NCBI RefSeq assembly: GCF_003987395.1
Contig: NZ_PIPT01000003.1
Location: forward strand, 62,001 to 126,000
Length of the DNA: 64,000 bases
Reading direction: 5' to 3'
From: Pseudidiomarina aquimaris
Lineage (GTDB): Bacteria; Pseudomonadota; Gammaproteobacteria; Enterobacterales; Alteromonadaceae
Positions 9,884 through 18,533 of the stretch are shown in pieces (position 1 is the first letter of the stretch; every line of letters begins with the position of its first letter). The position numbers were made by a program, and so were the translations under genes. Below the pieces are notes generated by a model that saw only the letters and a program-made list of their open reading frames with translations, was not told where the DNA came from and made no database searches.

Positions 9884-10627
9884 ATGAGTAAGAAAGTAGC
9901 AGTGTTTGGTTTGCATTCGGTGCGTGCCCTTGTTGAACGCCACCCTGAGCGGGTGGTCGAAATGTTTGCACTCCGTGAGCGGCAAGATAAAGCCTTGCAA
10001 TCACTTATTCAAACCGCCCAAAAACTTGGTATTCGTCCGCAATTTGTGCCGAAGCAGACATTGGAAAAGAAAGCGGAAGGCGGTAATCATCAAGGGGTGG
10101 TCGTGGTAGCGCTTGAAGCGCCATTATTAAGTGATAATGACCTTCCTGATCTTGTGCAAAATAGCGCAAAAGCACCGTTGTTTTTAGTGCTCGATGGTGT
10201 CACCGATCCGCATAACCTTGGTGCCTGTTTGCGTACCGCTGATGCCGCCGGTGTTACCGCTGTCATTGTGCCTAAAGATAAATCAGCGTCGCTCAATCCT
10301 ACCGTGCGTAAAGTTGCCTGTGGCGCCGCTGAGACCATGCCCCTCGTGCAAGTTACCAATTTGGCGCGTGCGCTGAAGCAATTGCAAGACCTACAGGTCT
10401 GGGTGATGGGCACAGCTGGTGAGGCAGAGCAGTCTGTTTATGCGGTGGATCTAAAAGGGCCGACGGCGTTGGTGATGGGGGCTGAGGGCGATGGCATGCG
10501 CCGCTTGACGCGTGAAACCTGTGACGAACTAATTAAAATCCCGCTACTGGGGACGGTCTCGAGCTTGAATGTTTCCGTGGCCACTGGTGTATGTTTATTT
10601 GAAGCCGTACGGCAGCGACAAGGTTAA
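9884..10627 (+). CDS. rlmB: 23S rRNA (guanosine(2251)-2'-O)-methyltransferase
   Basis: SpoU-family (SPOUT knot) enzyme that methylates the 2'-O of G2251 in the peptidyl-transferase P loop of 23S rRNA. The 247-residue product has an N-terminal RNA-binding domain (about 1-75) and the knotted catalytic domain. Family motifs are visible: [20 protein letters not shown] (motif 1), [12 protein letters not shown] (motif 2) and [18 protein letters not shown] (motif 3). It follows rnr by 15 nt, the usual rnr-rlmB pairing, and precedes an unknown secreted protein. Confidence 0.96.
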   Translation: MSKKVAVFGLHSVRALVERHPERVVEMFALRERQDKALQSLIQTAQKLGIRPQFVPKQTLEKKAEGGNHQGVVVVALEAPLLSDNDLPDLVQNSAKAPLFLVLDGVTDPHNLGACLRTADAAGVTAVIVPKDKSASLNPTVRKVACGAAETMPLVQVTNLARALKQLQDLQVWVMGTAGEAEQSVYAVDLKGPTALVMGAEGDGMRRLTRETCDELIKIPLLGTVSSLNVSVATGVCLFEAVRQRQG

Positions 10628-10635
10628 TCTATACC

Positions 10636-11094
10636 ATGAAAAAAGTACCTTTTTTGCGCTTGCGACCGGTCGTCTTATCTCTGATTGTGATGACCTTTTT
10701 GGCTGCCGCATGGTTACCGACAGGAACCTTTTTACCGGGCGAGCGTACGAATAAGCCCCAGTTGTTCTTGGACTTGGATGGCAGTGTGCCCTCTCAGACA
10801 GCTGAAGATATTCTGTTTGATGTGCAACAACGCATTGAAAGTCGTCATGAATGGCGCATGGTTGAGGCTGCGGCTCCTTATGCTTGGCATTTGCAAGTTC
10901 GAATTGAAGAAGGCGAGCAACTGCAGATTCTTGGTGTGCTTACCAGCCCACAAGTCGATGAACGGCGCACTGCGCAAGAGCAACGCTTCAAAATACAAGG
11001 CCCATACGATGCTGTAGGCGCGCTCCCCGAGCAATTCGTAAAAGTACTTATTGATTTAGTCGAAAACGCAGAAAAACATAGCGCAAGCTTGTGA
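10636..11094 (+). CDS. Hypothetical secreted or membrane-anchored protein
   Basis: I do not recognise this 152-residue product. It has a basic start (MKKVPFLRLRP), one hydrophobic segment near residues 11-27 that could be a signal peptide or an anchor, and then a mixed alpha/beta region with no cysteine and no obvious catalytic motif. It begins 8 nt after the rlmB stop and is probably co-transcribed with rnr-rlmB. Its stop codon overlaps the -35 box of the rpsF-operon promoter. Composition matches its neighbours, so it is likely a real, lineage-restricted gene. Confidence 0.7.
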   Translation: MKKVPFLRLRPVVLSLIVMTFLAAAWLPTGTFLPGERTNKPQLFLDLDGSVPSQTAEDILFDVQQRIESRHEWRMVEAAAPYAWHLQVRIEEGEQLQILGVLTSPQVDERRTAQEQRFKIQGPYDAVGALPEQFVKVLIDLVENAEKHSASL

Positions 11095-11117
11095 TCACAG
11101 GCAAATTCGGCTAAAAT
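11089..11117 (+). promoter_or_regulatory. Promoter of the rpsF-priB-rpsR-rplI operon
   Basis: TTGTGA at 11089-11094, a 17-nt spacer and TAAAAT at 11112-11117, followed by a GC-rich discriminator typical of ribosomal-protein promoters. The predicted start near 11124 leaves a leader of about 100 nt before rpsF, long enough for the S6:S18 translational control known in other bacteria, although I could not fold a convincing copy of that element by eye. Confidence 0.6.
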
Positions 11118-11222
11118 CCCGCCGCTTAAATCAGTCTGAAGTTATTTAACTCACAAAAAGCGTTCCTTGCTGCTGCAGGTGTGACTGAGCCTATCAGTAG
11201 CTATGAACCATAAGGAGCAGAA

Positions 11223-11594
11223 ATGCGTCATTATGAAATCGTATTCATGGTCCACCCGGACCAGAGCGAGCAAGTACCTGGCATGATCGAGCGTTACAGC
11301 GAGACCATCACGTCAGGTAACGGCACGATCCACCGTTTAGAAGACTGGGGTCGTCGTCAACTGGCTTACCCAATCAACAAGTTGCACAAAGCACACTACG
11401 TGTTGATGAACATCGAAGCGTCTGCAGAAGTTGTTGAAGAGTTGGAAACAGCTTTCCGTTACAACGATGCAGTATTGCGCAACATGATCATGCGTAAGAA
11501 AGAAGCTATCACTGAAGCCTCTCCTTTGACTAAGAAAGAAGAGCGCAAAGGCGACAGCCGCAACGAAGAACAAGGCGACAACGAAGCAGCATAA
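11223..11594 (+). CDS. rpsF: 30S ribosomal protein S6
   Basis: Small-subunit protein of the platform that binds the 16S rRNA central domain as a heterodimer with S18. The 123-residue product begins [21 protein letters not shown] and includes the conserved [15 protein letters not shown] segment. Like other gammaproteobacterial S6 proteins it has an acidic C-terminal tail, here rich in Glu, Lys and Asn, where RimK-type glutamate ligation occurs in E. coli. A good ribosome-binding site (AAGGAG) precedes the ATG. It leads the rpsF-priB-rpsR-rplI operon. Confidence 0.97.
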   Translation: MRHYEIVFMVHPDQSEQVPGMIERYSETITSGNGTIHRLEDWGRRQLAYPINKLHKAHYVLMNIEASAEVVEELETAFRYNDAVLRNMIMRKKEAITEASPLTKKEERKGDSRNEEQGDNEAA

Positions 11595-11619
11595 GCTCGC
11601 TTGTTAACGTCTAACCATT

Positions 11620-12166
<547 letters not shown>

Positions 12167-12209
12167 GCCGGCATCGCGAACGATCTCAGAAACTCAGAGG
12201 TAGCGAACA

Positions 12210-12662
12210 ATGGAAATCATTCTATTAGACAAAATTGCCAACTTAGGTGGCTTGGGTGACCAAGTTTCTGTTAAGTCTGGCTATGCACGTAACTTTTTGT
12301 TCCCACAAGGTAAAGCAGTTCCTGCAACCGAAGCGAACATCAAAGTATTTGAAGAGCGCCGCGCAGAATTAGAAGCGAAAATCGCTGCTGATTTGGCTGC
12401 TGCTGAAGAACGTGCAGAGAAAATCAATGCACTTGACGCAATCGTAATCAGCTCTAAAGCTGGTGACGAAGGTAAATTGTTTGGTTCTATCGGTACTAAA
12501 GACATCGCTGATGCAGTTACTGCAGCAGGCGTTGAAGTACAGAAGAGCGAAGTATTGTTGCCAAACGGCACCTTACGTGAAACCGGCGAGTTCGACATCG
12601 AGTTGCACTTGCACGCAGACGTATTTGCTAGCATCAAGTTGCAAGTGGTTGCTGCTGACTAA
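12210..12662 (+). CDS. rplI: 50S ribosomal protein L9
   Basis: Elongated large-subunit protein near the L1 stalk that helps keep reading frame. The 150-residue product has the N-terminal rRNA-binding domain ([29 protein letters not shown] in two short conserved blocks), a long connecting helix of Ala/Glu/Lys (about 48-75) and the C-terminal domain. It is the last gene of the operon and is followed by a strong terminator. Confidence 0.98.
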   Translation: MEIILLDKIANLGGLGDQVSVKSGYARNFLFPQGKAVPATEANIKVFEERRAELEAKIAADLAAAEERAEKINALDAIVISSKAGDEGKLFGSIGTKDIADAVTAAGVEVQKSEVLLPNGTLRETGEFDIELHLHADVFASIKLQVVAAD

Positions 12663-12686
12663 TCAGCACAAGCACAAAGCACAGAG

Positions 12687-12722
12687 AAACCGTAGTCTGG
12701 AAACAGGCTACGGTTTTTTTTT
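12687..12722 (+). terminator. Rho-independent terminator after rplI
   Basis: A 13-bp stem (12687-12699 with 12704-12716, one G-T wobble) closed by a GAAA tetraloop and followed by an uninterrupted T tract to 12722. It ends the rpsF operon and separates it from the sigma-factor module. Confidence 0.93.
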
Positions 12723-12800
12723 GCGTTTTTATAAATTCATGTAAACCTTAAGCGCGGTCGATGCGACCTATTTAACAAGAAAAGCAAAAAGGGCAAACCG

Positions 12801-13358
12801 GTGACGGCACAAGTATTAACCCATCAAGCGTTTGAGGATCCTGACAAGGGCTTGGTGCGACAAGCAGCGCAAGGCAATATGCAAGCCTTCCAACAGTTGT
12901 TCGAGCGCCACCATCGTAAGGTGTACAGCTTGGTGTGGCGCTTAGCAGGTGATAGTGATACCGCGCATGATCTGACGCAAGAAGTGTTTATTAAGCTGTG
13001 GGACGCACTCGGTAGTTTTCGCGGTGAGAGCAAGTTCAGTACCTGGCTGCATACCGTGGCAACTCGCGTGGCGATTAGCGAGATGCGCAAGCAAAAACGC
13101 TGGCGCCAAGATGTTTCGCTGACCGATGACAGTAATTACGCTGCGAATTTAGAGCAGCAAGAAAGCGCAGATTTAGGTGAGCTCGATAAGCTTATCAAAC
13201 GTTTACCGGAACAAATGCGTTGGGTTTTTGTACTGCACTGCATCGAAGGTTTACGCCACGATGAAGTCGCTGAAGAATTAGGGATCGCGGTGGGCACCAG
13301 CAAAGCGCAAGTCCACCGAGCCCGGACATTACTAGAGGAGTGGCTGAGCGATGAGTAA
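12801..13358 (+). CDS. ECF-family RNA polymerase sigma factor
   Basis: Alternative sigma factor of the extracytoplasmic-function group. The 185-residue product has region 2 (about 20-95), with the core-binding and -10 recognition stretch DLTQEVFIKLWDALGSFRGES and WLHTVATRVAIS, then region 4 (about 125-180) with the GLRHDEVAEELGIAVGTSKAQVHRAR helix-turn-helix. The start is GTG at 12801. Its 3' end overlaps the next gene by 8 nt, so sigma and putative anti-sigma are translationally coupled. The module lies between rplI and dnaB, which are adjacent or nearly so in many relatives. The stimulus cannot be told from sequence; auto-regulation is likely but I could not identify its promoter. Confidence 0.92.
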   Translation: MTAQVLTHQAFEDPDKGLVRQAAQGNMQAFQQLFERHHRKVYSLVWRLAGDSDTAHDLTQEVFIKLWDALGSFRGESKFSTWLHTVATRVAISEMRKQKRWRQDVSLTDDSNYAANLEQQESADLGELDKLIKRLPEQMRWVFVLHCIEGLRHDEVAEELGIAVGTSKAQVHRARTLLEEWLSDE

Positions 13359-13869
13359 TTCAACCGCAAGCAATAAACTTGACCGCTTGATTCGCCAAGC
13401 AGCAGAGGGCAACGATGCGCCAGCACCAGAACGCGAATTATGGGCGGGAATTGAGCATAGCCTCGCCCGGCGGCAACAGCGCTCCGGTAAATGGCTGCAT
13501 TGGGTATGGGCAAGCGCAGCCTGCATGGTGTTAGCGGTAGGCGGTGTGACTTTTATGAGTCTGCAGTCGCCGACAGGCAACCCTGAACAACCGGCGGCGA
13601 GCGCACTGCTCACTTATTTGAACCAACAGCATGAACAACAACGTCAGTTCGTGCTCACGCAATACCAGGCGGTGGGCTGGAATGGTGAAAGTGAATTCGT
13701 CGCTGCGGAAATTGAGCAAATTCGCGCAAGCATCGATGAAGTGAGCGCCCAGCTTCAGACGGAACCAAATAACAAGGCGTTGTGGCAGCTTTTACAGTGG
13801 CTCTACAGCAAAGAATTAGAACTTTTAGAATCCCAATTTGTCGTGAGCGATAAATTACAACAGCTATAG
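13351..13869 (+). CDS. Putative anti-sigma factor, single-pass membrane protein
   Basis: The 172-residue product has a cytoplasmic N-terminal part (about 1-45), one membrane segment near residues 49-68 and a periplasmic C-terminal part rich in Gln and Glu with a predicted coiled coil. This is the usual shape of an ECF anti-sigma factor, but I see no HxxxCxxC zinc motif, so it is not of the ZAS type. The call rests on topology plus the 8-nt overlap with the sigma gene. It is followed 12 nt later by the DUF4097 protein gene. An alternative is a membrane sensor with another mode of sigma control. Confidence 0.7.
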   Translation: MSNSTASNKLDRLIRQAAEGNDAPAPERELWAGIEHSLARRQQRSGKWLHWVWASAACMVLAVGGVTFMSLQSPTGNPEQPAASALLTYLNQQHEQQRQFVLTQYQAVGWNGESEFVAAEIEQIRASIDEVSAQLQTEPNNKALWQLLQWLYSKELELLESQFVVSDKLQQL

Positions 13870-13881
13870 TGGTAGGAGATC

Positions 13882-14847
13882 ATGATGAAAACGTTAATGA
13901 ACGTAGTAACCAGTACAGTGCTTATGGCCGGCCTTGTCTACAGCGGCCTTGCCGAAGCGAAACAACAACGTGTCGATGAGCGCTTAGCTGTGCCCGCGAA
14001 TGTCTTTGTAAAAATCGAAAACATGCGCGGTGACGTGCGAATCATCGGTAGCAATGACAACTATGCCGAAGTTAAAGGCGAGCTGGATGAATATGCCACG
14101 GGCCTAACTTTTAGCCTAGACGGCAGCACCTTGTCGATCGTCGTTAATATGGAAGATCGCCGTAACTTTTCCGGTGACCATGCGACTGATTTGAGTATTT
14201 CGTTGCCAATGTCAGCGGAGTTAAATGTGGAAGGTGTTTCAACTGACTTTTGGCTGAGTAACTTTAATAGCGATGTACGTGTGAACACCGTCAGCGGAGA
14301 TCTGGAAGCTGAAAAACTCAACGGCGACATTCGCCTTAATTCTGTAAGCGGTGATGTTTTAGGTAAAAGCTTAGCAGGCACGGTGCAAATGAAGTCCGTC
14401 AGCGGCGACATCATCGACCGTGATAATCAAGCAACTAAGGTGCGTTACGGTTCAACCAGTGGCGATGTGACTGCTGACAGCTCAGCAACTGAAGTCGAAG
14501 CCGAAACGGTATCTGGTGATATTGAAGTCGCCCTCGGCAATGTTCGCAAGCTGGAACTACGTTCTGTGAGTGGTGACGCGGAAGCGAGCTTCACGCTGCT
14601 AAACAATGGCCGTGTGAGCGGTGAGTCGGTAAGCGGTGATGTGAAGCTAACCCTTGCTGGCGATGTAAACGCTAAAGTAAACGCAGAAGTCAGTGGTGGT
14701 GGCAATATCATTAATCGCTTGAACGGAGCAAAAGCCAATGAATCGCGTTGGGGCGTGGGTGCGCAACTCGAAACTACCGTCGGCTCTGGTTCGGGGCTCA
14801 TCGAAGTGACCAGCATGAGTGGCGATTTGGTTCTGCGCAGAAACTAA
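13882..14847 (+). CDS. DUF4097-family secreted beta-repeat protein
   Basis: A 321-residue exported protein (signal peptide about 1-26, cleavage likely after AEA). The mature part is a regular beta repeat with an SGD turn at residues 138, 156, 174, 193, 211, 230, 251 and 313, mostly 18-19 residues apart, which fits a right-handed beta-solenoid of the DUF4097 or adhesin-like type. The function is unknown. Such proteins often sit beside ECF sigma/anti-sigma pairs and are a plausible envelope target of that sigma factor. A good ribosome-binding site (AGGAG) precedes the ATG, and a second Met follows directly. Confidence 0.85.
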   Translation: MMKTLMNVVTSTVLMAGLVYSGLAEAKQQRVDERLAVPANVFVKIENMRGDVRIIGSNDNYAEVKGELDEYATGLTFSLDGSTLSIVVNMEDRRNFSGDHATDLSISLPMSAELNVEGVSTDFWLSNFNSDVRVNTVSGDLEAEKLNGDIRLNSVSGDVLGKSLAGTVQMKSVSGDIIDRDNQATKVRYGSTSGDVTADSSATEVEAETVSGDIEVALGNVRKLELRSVSGDAEASFTLLNNGRVSGESVSGDVKLTLAGDVNAKVNAEVSGGGNIINRLNGAKANESRWGVGAQLETTVGSGSGLIEVTSMSGDLVLRRN

Positions 14848-14868
14848 GTATTAAAAATCAACAATTAC

Positions 14869-14891
14869 AGCGGATCCGATGTGGATCCGCT
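14869..14891 (+). terminator. Hairpin after the DUF4097 gene, likely terminator
   Basis: A perfect 9-bp stem (AGCGGATCC at 14869-14877 with GGATCCGCT at 14883-14891) and a 5-nt loop, followed by a pyrimidine-rich but interrupted tail. It most likely ends the sigma-module transcript before dnaB, though the tail is weaker than in a classic terminator. Confidence 0.55.
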
Positions 14892-14950
14892 TCCTTCCTT
14901 GCGCCGCATTTTGTATAGTCGTAGCCATTGTTTGAAACTCTGAGAGAACC

Positions 14951-16363
14951 ATGGCAGCAAACCGTCCCGAAAAGCAATCCCGCAGCGACGCCAAGCTAGC
15001 TGCAATCAAGACCGCACCTCATTCAATCGAAGCTGAGCAGTCCGTGTTGGGCGGTTTGATGCTGGACAATCAGGCCTGGGATGCGATTGCTGGCGATATT
15101 ATTAGTGACGACTTTTATCACCGTGGCCATCGTCTCATTTTTGCGGCGATGTCGCGTCTCACTGAACGTAACCAACCCATCGATTTGGTGACGGTTTCCG
15201 AGAACCTCGAAGCTGCTGGTGAGCTGCAAGATGTCGGCGGTTTTGCATACTTAGGCGAGATTGCGAAAAACACCCCGAGTGCCGCCAATATTCGCGCCTA
15301 CGCACAAATTGTGCGTGAACGCGCAGTGTTGCGCGAGCTTATCGCTGCTTCTAATGAGATTGCCGAAAATTGTTACGACACGCAAAACCGCACCAGTGCA
15401 GAAATACTTGATCTTGCTGAGTCCAAGGTTTTTAAAATTGCCGAACAACGCACCGATGCCAACGAGGGGCCGCAAGCAATCTCGCCAATTTTGGAGCGCA
15501 CAGTTCAGCGCATTGAGGAACTTTCAACTAGCAAGAATGCCAACGGTGTTACCGGCCGCTCGACAGGCTTTACCGATCTTGATCGTATGACCGCCGGCTT
15601 ACAGCCTTCGGATTTGATTATCGTCGCTGCCCGTCCATCCATGGGTAAAACAACCTTTGCCATGAACCTCTGTGAAAACGTCGCGATGCGCGAAGACAAG
15701 CCGGTTCTGGTATTCAGTCTTGAGATGCCATCTGAACAAATCATGATGCGGATGATGGCGTCACTCAGTCATGTCGACCAAACGCGGATCCGTAATGGCC
15801 AGCTGAAGGATGAGGATTGGAGCCGCGTGGCTTCGACCATTTCCATCTTAAAAGAGAAAAACAATATTTATGTCGATGACTCTTCTGGTTTGACGCCTAC
15901 CGAGGTGCGCTCGCGTGCGCGTCGTGTGGCCCGTGACCATAAAGGTTTGTCGTTGATAATGGTGGATTATCTGCAGTTGATGACAGTGCCGGGTATGGCG
16001 GAGAACCGCACGTTAGAAATTGCCGAAATCTCGCGATCATTAAAGGCCCTAGCGAAAGAATTGGAAGTTCCCGTGGTCGCGCTCTCGCAGTTGAACCGCT
16101 CGTTGGAGCAGCGCTCGAATCGCCGTCCGGTTAACTCAGACTTGCGGGAGTCAGGCTCTATCGAGCAGGATGCCGACGTGATCATGTTTATCTATCGTGA
16201 CGAAGTATACCACCCAGAGAGCGAAGAGAAGGGCATTGCTGAAATCATTTTAGGGAAACAGCGGAACGGTCCAATTGGTACGGTGAAACTCAAATTCCAA
16301 GGGCAGTATTCGCGCTTTGATAACTTAGCGCAGCACGAAATTCCAGACGGACCTGATTACTAG
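14951..16363 (+). CDS. dnaB: Replicative DNA helicase DnaB
   Basis: Hexameric 5'-3' helicase that unwinds DNA at the fork and recruits primase. The 470-residue product has the N-terminal collar domain (about 22-130; begins PHSIEAEQSVLGGLMLDN), a linker helix, and the RecA-like motor with Walker A ARPSMGKTTFAMN near 220, Walker B IMVDYLQLM near 340 and the SQLNRSLEQR arginine-finger region near 380. The length equals E. coli DnaB (471) and there is no intein. It converges on zur with 12 nt between stops. Confidence 0.98.
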   Translation: MAANRPEKQSRSDAKLAAIKTAPHSIEAEQSVLGGLMLDNQAWDAIAGDIISDDFYHRGHRLIFAAMSRLTERNQPIDLVTVSENLEAAGELQDVGGFAYLGEIAKNTPSAANIRAYAQIVRERAVLRELIAASNEIAENCYDTQNRTSAEILDLAESKVFKIAEQRTDANEGPQAISPILERTVQRIEELSTSKNANGVTGRSTGFTDLDRMTAGLQPSDLIIVAARPSMGKTTFAMNLCENVAMREDKPVLVFSLEMPSEQIMMRMMASLSHVDQTRIRNGQLKDEDWSRVASTISILKEKNNIYVDDSSGLTPTEVRSRARRVARDHKGLSLIMVDYLQLMTVPGMAENRTLEIAEISRSLKALAKELEVPVVALSQLNRSLEQRSNRRPVNSDLRESGSIEQDADVIMFIYRDEVYHPESEEKGIAEIILGKQRNGPIGTVKLKFQGQYSRFDNLAQHEIPDGPDY

Positions 16364-16375
16364 GTCCGTTTTTGT

Positions 16376-16816
16376 TTACGCACACTCAGCGCAAATGCCG
16401 TGGGCTTCGATGGTTTGGCTTTCGACGCGAAAACCTTGGTCTTCGGCTTGTTTACGTAGCGCGTCGTAGACACCTTCTGATTGAATCTCTTGCACCGCTC
16501 CACAACTTTCGCAAATGAGCATTTGCACAGGGTGCTGGTGGTCGAAGTGGCTGCATAGAACGTAGCTATTCGACGACGTGATTTTGTGCACAAAGCCTTG
16601 TTCTTGCAGAAAGTCGAGCGCACGATAGATGGTCGGTGGTTTCGCATTGGGGACTGCCGACTTGAGTTTATCGAGCAGGTCGTAGGCGCCAATCGCACCG
16701 CTTTGATCTGCGAGAATTTCGAAGACTTCACGACGTGCAGGAGTCAACCTTGCCCCGCGTTGCGCACATAATTTTTCGGCCTTAGTGACCAATCGAGCAG
16801 TTTCTTTCGTTGTCAT
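16376..16816 (-). CDS. zur: Fur-family zinc uptake regulator Zur
   Basis: Zinc-sensing repressor of the Fur superfamily. The 146-residue product has the winged-helix DNA-binding domain with PPTIYRALDFL recognition helix (about 61-71) and a structural zinc site of two CxxC pairs, C102/C105 and C142/C145. The HxDHxH stretch at 90-95 supplies sensory ligands. Among family members the N-terminal LCAQRGARLTPARREV and the IYRALDFLQEQGFVHK segment fit Zur better than Fur or PerR. No Zur operator or zinc-uptake genes are visible nearby. Confidence 0.88.
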   Translation of the reverse strand: MTTKETARLVTKAEKLCAQRGARLTPARREVFEILADQSGAIGAYDLLDKLKSAVPNAKPPTIYRALDFLQEQGFVHKITSSNSYVLCSHFDHQHPVQMLICESCGAVQEIQSEGVYDALRKQAEDQGFRVESQTIEAHGICAECA

Positions 16817-16878
16817 AAGGCGCAGTTTATCATGATGCTATAGATTCGGGTAGCAATCGAAGCAGGAGAACAATAACA

Positions 16879-18462
16879 ATGACAACAAAACGGAAACCCA
16901 CTTGGCGGCGATTGCTGCTCACGCTTTTCAGTGCCGGGTTACTCTGGCAAAGCCAAGGCTTAGCGGCGACGGAATTTAATTACCAGGAGGCGACAGTTGA
17001 CCAGTTGCAAGCCGCTATGACCAGCGGCGAGCTAAGCGCCGAAGCAATAGTGAAGCATTACTACGCTGAAATTGTCAAACACAATGAGCGTGGCGCTGAC
17101 CTGCGTGCCGTGACGCAGTTATTGCCTTTGGTGGACGCTGTCGCACTTGCGCGCAAGTTGGATCGCGAGCGCGCAGCAGGGCAGTCGCGTGGACCTTTAC
17201 ATGGCATTCCAGTGCTATTGAAAGATAATATCGATAGCGCGGATGGTTTGGCGAATACCGCGGGGTCGTTGTTGTTGCAGGACCATTATCCCGCACAAGA
17301 TGCCTTTATTGTCGAGCGTCTACGTGCTGCAGGTGCATTGATTATTGGTAAAGCGAATCTGAGCGAGTGGGCGAATTTTCGCTCGACCGGCTCCAGCTCT
17401 GGTTGGAGTAGCTACGGTGGCCAGACCAAAAACCCGTTTGACACCACCCGCAGTACCTGTGGCTCGAGTGCTGGTTCGGCCGCCGCGGTCAGTGGCAATT
17501 TGATTCCGCTTGCTGTGGGTACCGAAACCGATGGTTCGTTAGTATGCCCTGCGGCAATTACTGGCATCGTTACCATCAAGCCAACCTTGGGGCTACTGAG
17601 CCGTAGCGGTATAATCCCGATTGCCCATAGCCAAGATACCGCAGGCCCCATGGCGCGTACCGTGCGCGATGCGGTTTATATGCTTGATGCGATGCTCGGT
17701 GAAGACGCTGCCGATAGCGCGAGCTACACGGTGAGTGAATCCTTCGTTAGCTATCTGCGCAGTGACGGTTTACAAGGCAAGCGGATCGGCGTGATGCGTG
17801 ATTTGATGGGCTATCACACGGGTGTCGATGCGGTCTTTGAAGGCCAGTTACAAGTGCTCGCTAATGCTGGCGCAGTGCTCATTGATGACCTTTCTTTCGT
17901 GAACGGGCGCAACTGGGGCGAGGACGAATTTACCGTGCTACTCCACGAGTTTAAGTTCGGCTTGGCTGATTACTTTGCCCAGCACCCGCAAGCACCATAC
18001 CAAGATCTCGCTGGCTTACGTGCTGATAATGATCGTTATGCCGACTCACTCATGCCGTTCTTTGGTCAAGAACTCTTTGTCATGGCAGAGGCGCGCACAG
18101 CTGAGCAACAAGCGGACTACGAAGCTGCGCTAGCACGAGCTAAACAAGCAGCGGGCCCTGATGGTATTGATGCAACCCTTGCAGAATACGATTTAGATTT
18201 GTTGGTGGCGCCCACCACAGCTCCGGCTTGGAAGATTGACCTCGTGAATGGCGACAACTACTCCGGCTCGGCCAGTTCTCCGGCTGCGGTCGCCGGCTAT
18301 CCGCATATCAGCGTGCCGATGGGCTTTGTCGAGCATCTACCAGTGGGTATGAGTTTTTTCGCAAGCGCGGGCGATGAGGGCGTATTGATTGAAGCTGCCT
18401 TCGCCTATGAACAGTTGACCCAAGCGCGGCGTGCGCCGAGTTTAATGCCGCGCAACCATTGA
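16879..18462 (+). CDS. Secreted amidase (amidase signature family)
   Basis: Amidase-signature hydrolase with a Ser-cisSer-Lys triad: K115 (in VLLKDNID), S196 (in CGSSAGS, in place of the usual GGSSGG) and nucleophile S220 (in GTETDGS). The 24-residue spacing of the two serines matches peptide amidases. An N-terminal segment with basic residues then a hydrophobic run (about 11-30, ending LAA) is a signal peptide, so the enzyme is probably periplasmic. At 527 residues it is of normal length for secreted members. The substrate is unknown; peptide-amide or amino-acid-amide cleavage is a reasonable guess, and Glu-tRNA amidotransferase is excluded by the signal peptide and lone context. Confidence 0.88.
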   Translation: MTTKRKPTWRRLLLTLFSAGLLWQSQGLAATEFNYQEATVDQLQAAMTSGELSAEAIVKHYYAEIVKHNERGADLRAVTQLLPLVDAVALARKLDRERAAGQSRGPLHGIPVLLKDNIDSADGLANTAGSLLLQDHYPAQDAFIVERLRAAGALIIGKANLSEWANFRSTGSSSGWSSYGGQTKNPFDTTRSTCGSSAGSAAAVSGNLIPLAVGTETDGSLVCPAAITGIVTIKPTLGLLSRSGIIPIAHSQDTAGPMARTVRDAVYMLDAMLGEDAADSASYTVSESFVSYLRSDGLQGKRIGVMRDLMGYHTGVDAVFEGQLQVLANAGAVLIDDLSFVNGRNWGEDEFTVLLHEFKFGLADYFAQHPQAPYQDLAGLRADNDRYADSLMPFFGQELFVMAEARTAEQQADYEAALARAKQAAGPDGIDATLAEYDLDLLVAPTTAPAWKIDLVNGDNYSGSASSPAAVAGYPHISVPMGFVEHLPVGMSFFASAGDEGVLIEAAFAYEQLTQARRAPSLMPRNH

Positions 18463-18474
18463 TAACTTGCATTA

Positions 18475-18503
18475 GGAGGCCGAAACCGTAGAATACGGCC
18501 TCC
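18475..18503. terminator. Hairpin between amidase gene and dusA
   Basis: An 8-bp perfect GC-rich stem (GGAGGCCG at 18475-18482 with CGGCCTCC at 18496-18503) with a 13-nt loop, placed 12 nt after the amidase stop. There is no T run, so intrinsic termination is uncertain; it could stabilise the transcript 3' end. Confidence 0.4.
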
Positions 18504-18533
18504 ATTTGATAGCAAGCGAAATAGCGAAATAGT

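Noticed and set aside
9465-9885. Long antisense frames opposite the 3' end of rnr
   Set aside because: They mirror the lysine-rich RNase R tail; translated composition is Phe/Leu/Cys-rich without any domain and no ribosome-binding site.
14000-14830. Repeated SGD coding units as a possible DNA repeat or CRISPR-like array
   Set aside because: Periodicity is at the protein level (18-19 residues); the DNA units differ and the frame is continuous.
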